The notes below the pieces were generated by a model that saw only the letters and a program-made list of their open reading frames with translations, did not search any database and was not told the origin of the DNA. Both the position numbers and the translations under genes were made by a program. A stretch of 39,869 nucleotides of DNA, from contig UQIQ01000013.1 in NCBI GenBank assembly GCA_900541185.1, positions 1-39,869 on the forward strand, written 5' to 3'. Below, one piece after another: positions 39,821-39,869 of the stretch (positions are counted from its first letter, which is position 1; each line of letters opens with the position of its first letter). Origin of the DNA: an uncultured Collinsella sp. Its GTDB lineage: Bacteria; Actinomycetota; Coriobacteriia; Coriobacteriales; Coriobacteriaceae.

Positions 39821-39869
39821 TGGTGGGCGTTAGAAGATTTGAACTTCTGACCTCTTCCGTGTCAGGGAA
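39821..39869 (-). tRNA. tRNA-Val(GAC), 3' part, cut by window end
   Basis: Read on the minus strand: 3' CCA at 39821-39823, discriminator A, acceptor strand AACGCCC (39825-39831), T-arm AGAAG-TTCAAAT-CTTCT (39832-39848), variable region, then anticodon stem GGAAG and loop CTGACAC (39859-39865) with anticodon GAC at 39861-39863. The D-arm and 5' acceptor lie beyond the window. CCA is encoded. Confidence 0.88.

Noticed and set aside
1..39869. CRISPR arrays and rRNA genes
   Set aside because: No regularly spaced direct repeats and no rRNA-like sequence were seen anywhere in the window.

Overview
The window reads as one end of a draft-genome contig from a Coriobacteriia bacterium, most likely a gut Collinsella. 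This is an inference from the high-GC codon use, the anaerobic gene set (class III ribonucleotide reductase NrdD/NrdG, a flavodoxin paired with a DUF3793 gene, an Fe-S aldo/keto reductase) and the family content. The first 49 bases are not genomic: they are Illumina P7/Nextera adapter with an 8-base index, so coordinate 1 is a contig break. The last 49 bases are the 3' part of a tRNA-Val(GAC) that runs off the window.

Layout. 0.1-1.2 kb: an ArsR-type repressor overlapping an SdpI-like membrane gene, with an operator-like dyad in the promoter. 1.3-2.9 kb: tcdA and a TatD-family hydrolase. 2.9-3.1 kb: a 230-bp MITE-like element. 3.2-5.6 kb: a PfkB (FrlD-like) kinase and two HAD phosphatases. 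5.8-9.0 kb: the most unusual locus, a long structured leader followed by an unrecognised protein, a ClpP-like peptidase with a complete triad and a soluble VirD4/TraG-like ATPase, with no relaxase or other conjugation gene nearby. 9.1-14.1 kb: pgi, a stand-alone remnant of an iron-type alcohol dehydrogenase domain, an SOS-type UmuC/YolD pair and a membrane-anchored HMA protein with a CsoR-type operator. 14.3-18.7 kb: DUF3793-flavodoxin, then a polar amino-acid ABC transporter whose permease carries its own secreted N-terminal domain. 18.8-23.6 kb: nfo, an oxidoreductase flanked by two copies of a hairpin repeat, an aldo/keto reductase, a probable cyclase-gene remnant and a ketopantoate-reductase-like gene. 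23.7-27.6 kb: two envelope-type proteins, then metY with a divergent LysR regulator and a candidate leader-peptide attenuator. 27.7-33.4 kb: rnhA, a second Gfo/Idh/MocA oxidoreductase, acylphosphatase, a Fur-family regulator, a Cof phosphatase, a coupled SlyD/UreE-like pair and an M19 dipeptidase. 33.4-39.2 kb: a YgjP-like metallopeptidase, then on the minus strand nrdD-nrdG-folE-HD-folB.

The genes are mostly chromosomal housekeeping, with many short, overlapping, translationally coupled pairs (sdpR/sdpI, clpP-like/traG-like, umuC/yolD, slyD/ureE-like, folE/HD). Intergenic space is rich in perfect or near-perfect palindromes of several unrelated families: 2885-3114, 19722-19804 with 20909-20992, 30255-30352, 31163-31207, 33380-33413, 36553-36636 and 36815-36952. 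The best candidates for undescribed biology are the leader/ClpP/VirD4 cassette, the metY leader with its overlapping hairpin, the covarying hairpin repeats and the orphan SlyD-UreE-like pair. All family calls come from reading motifs by eye; no database search was run.
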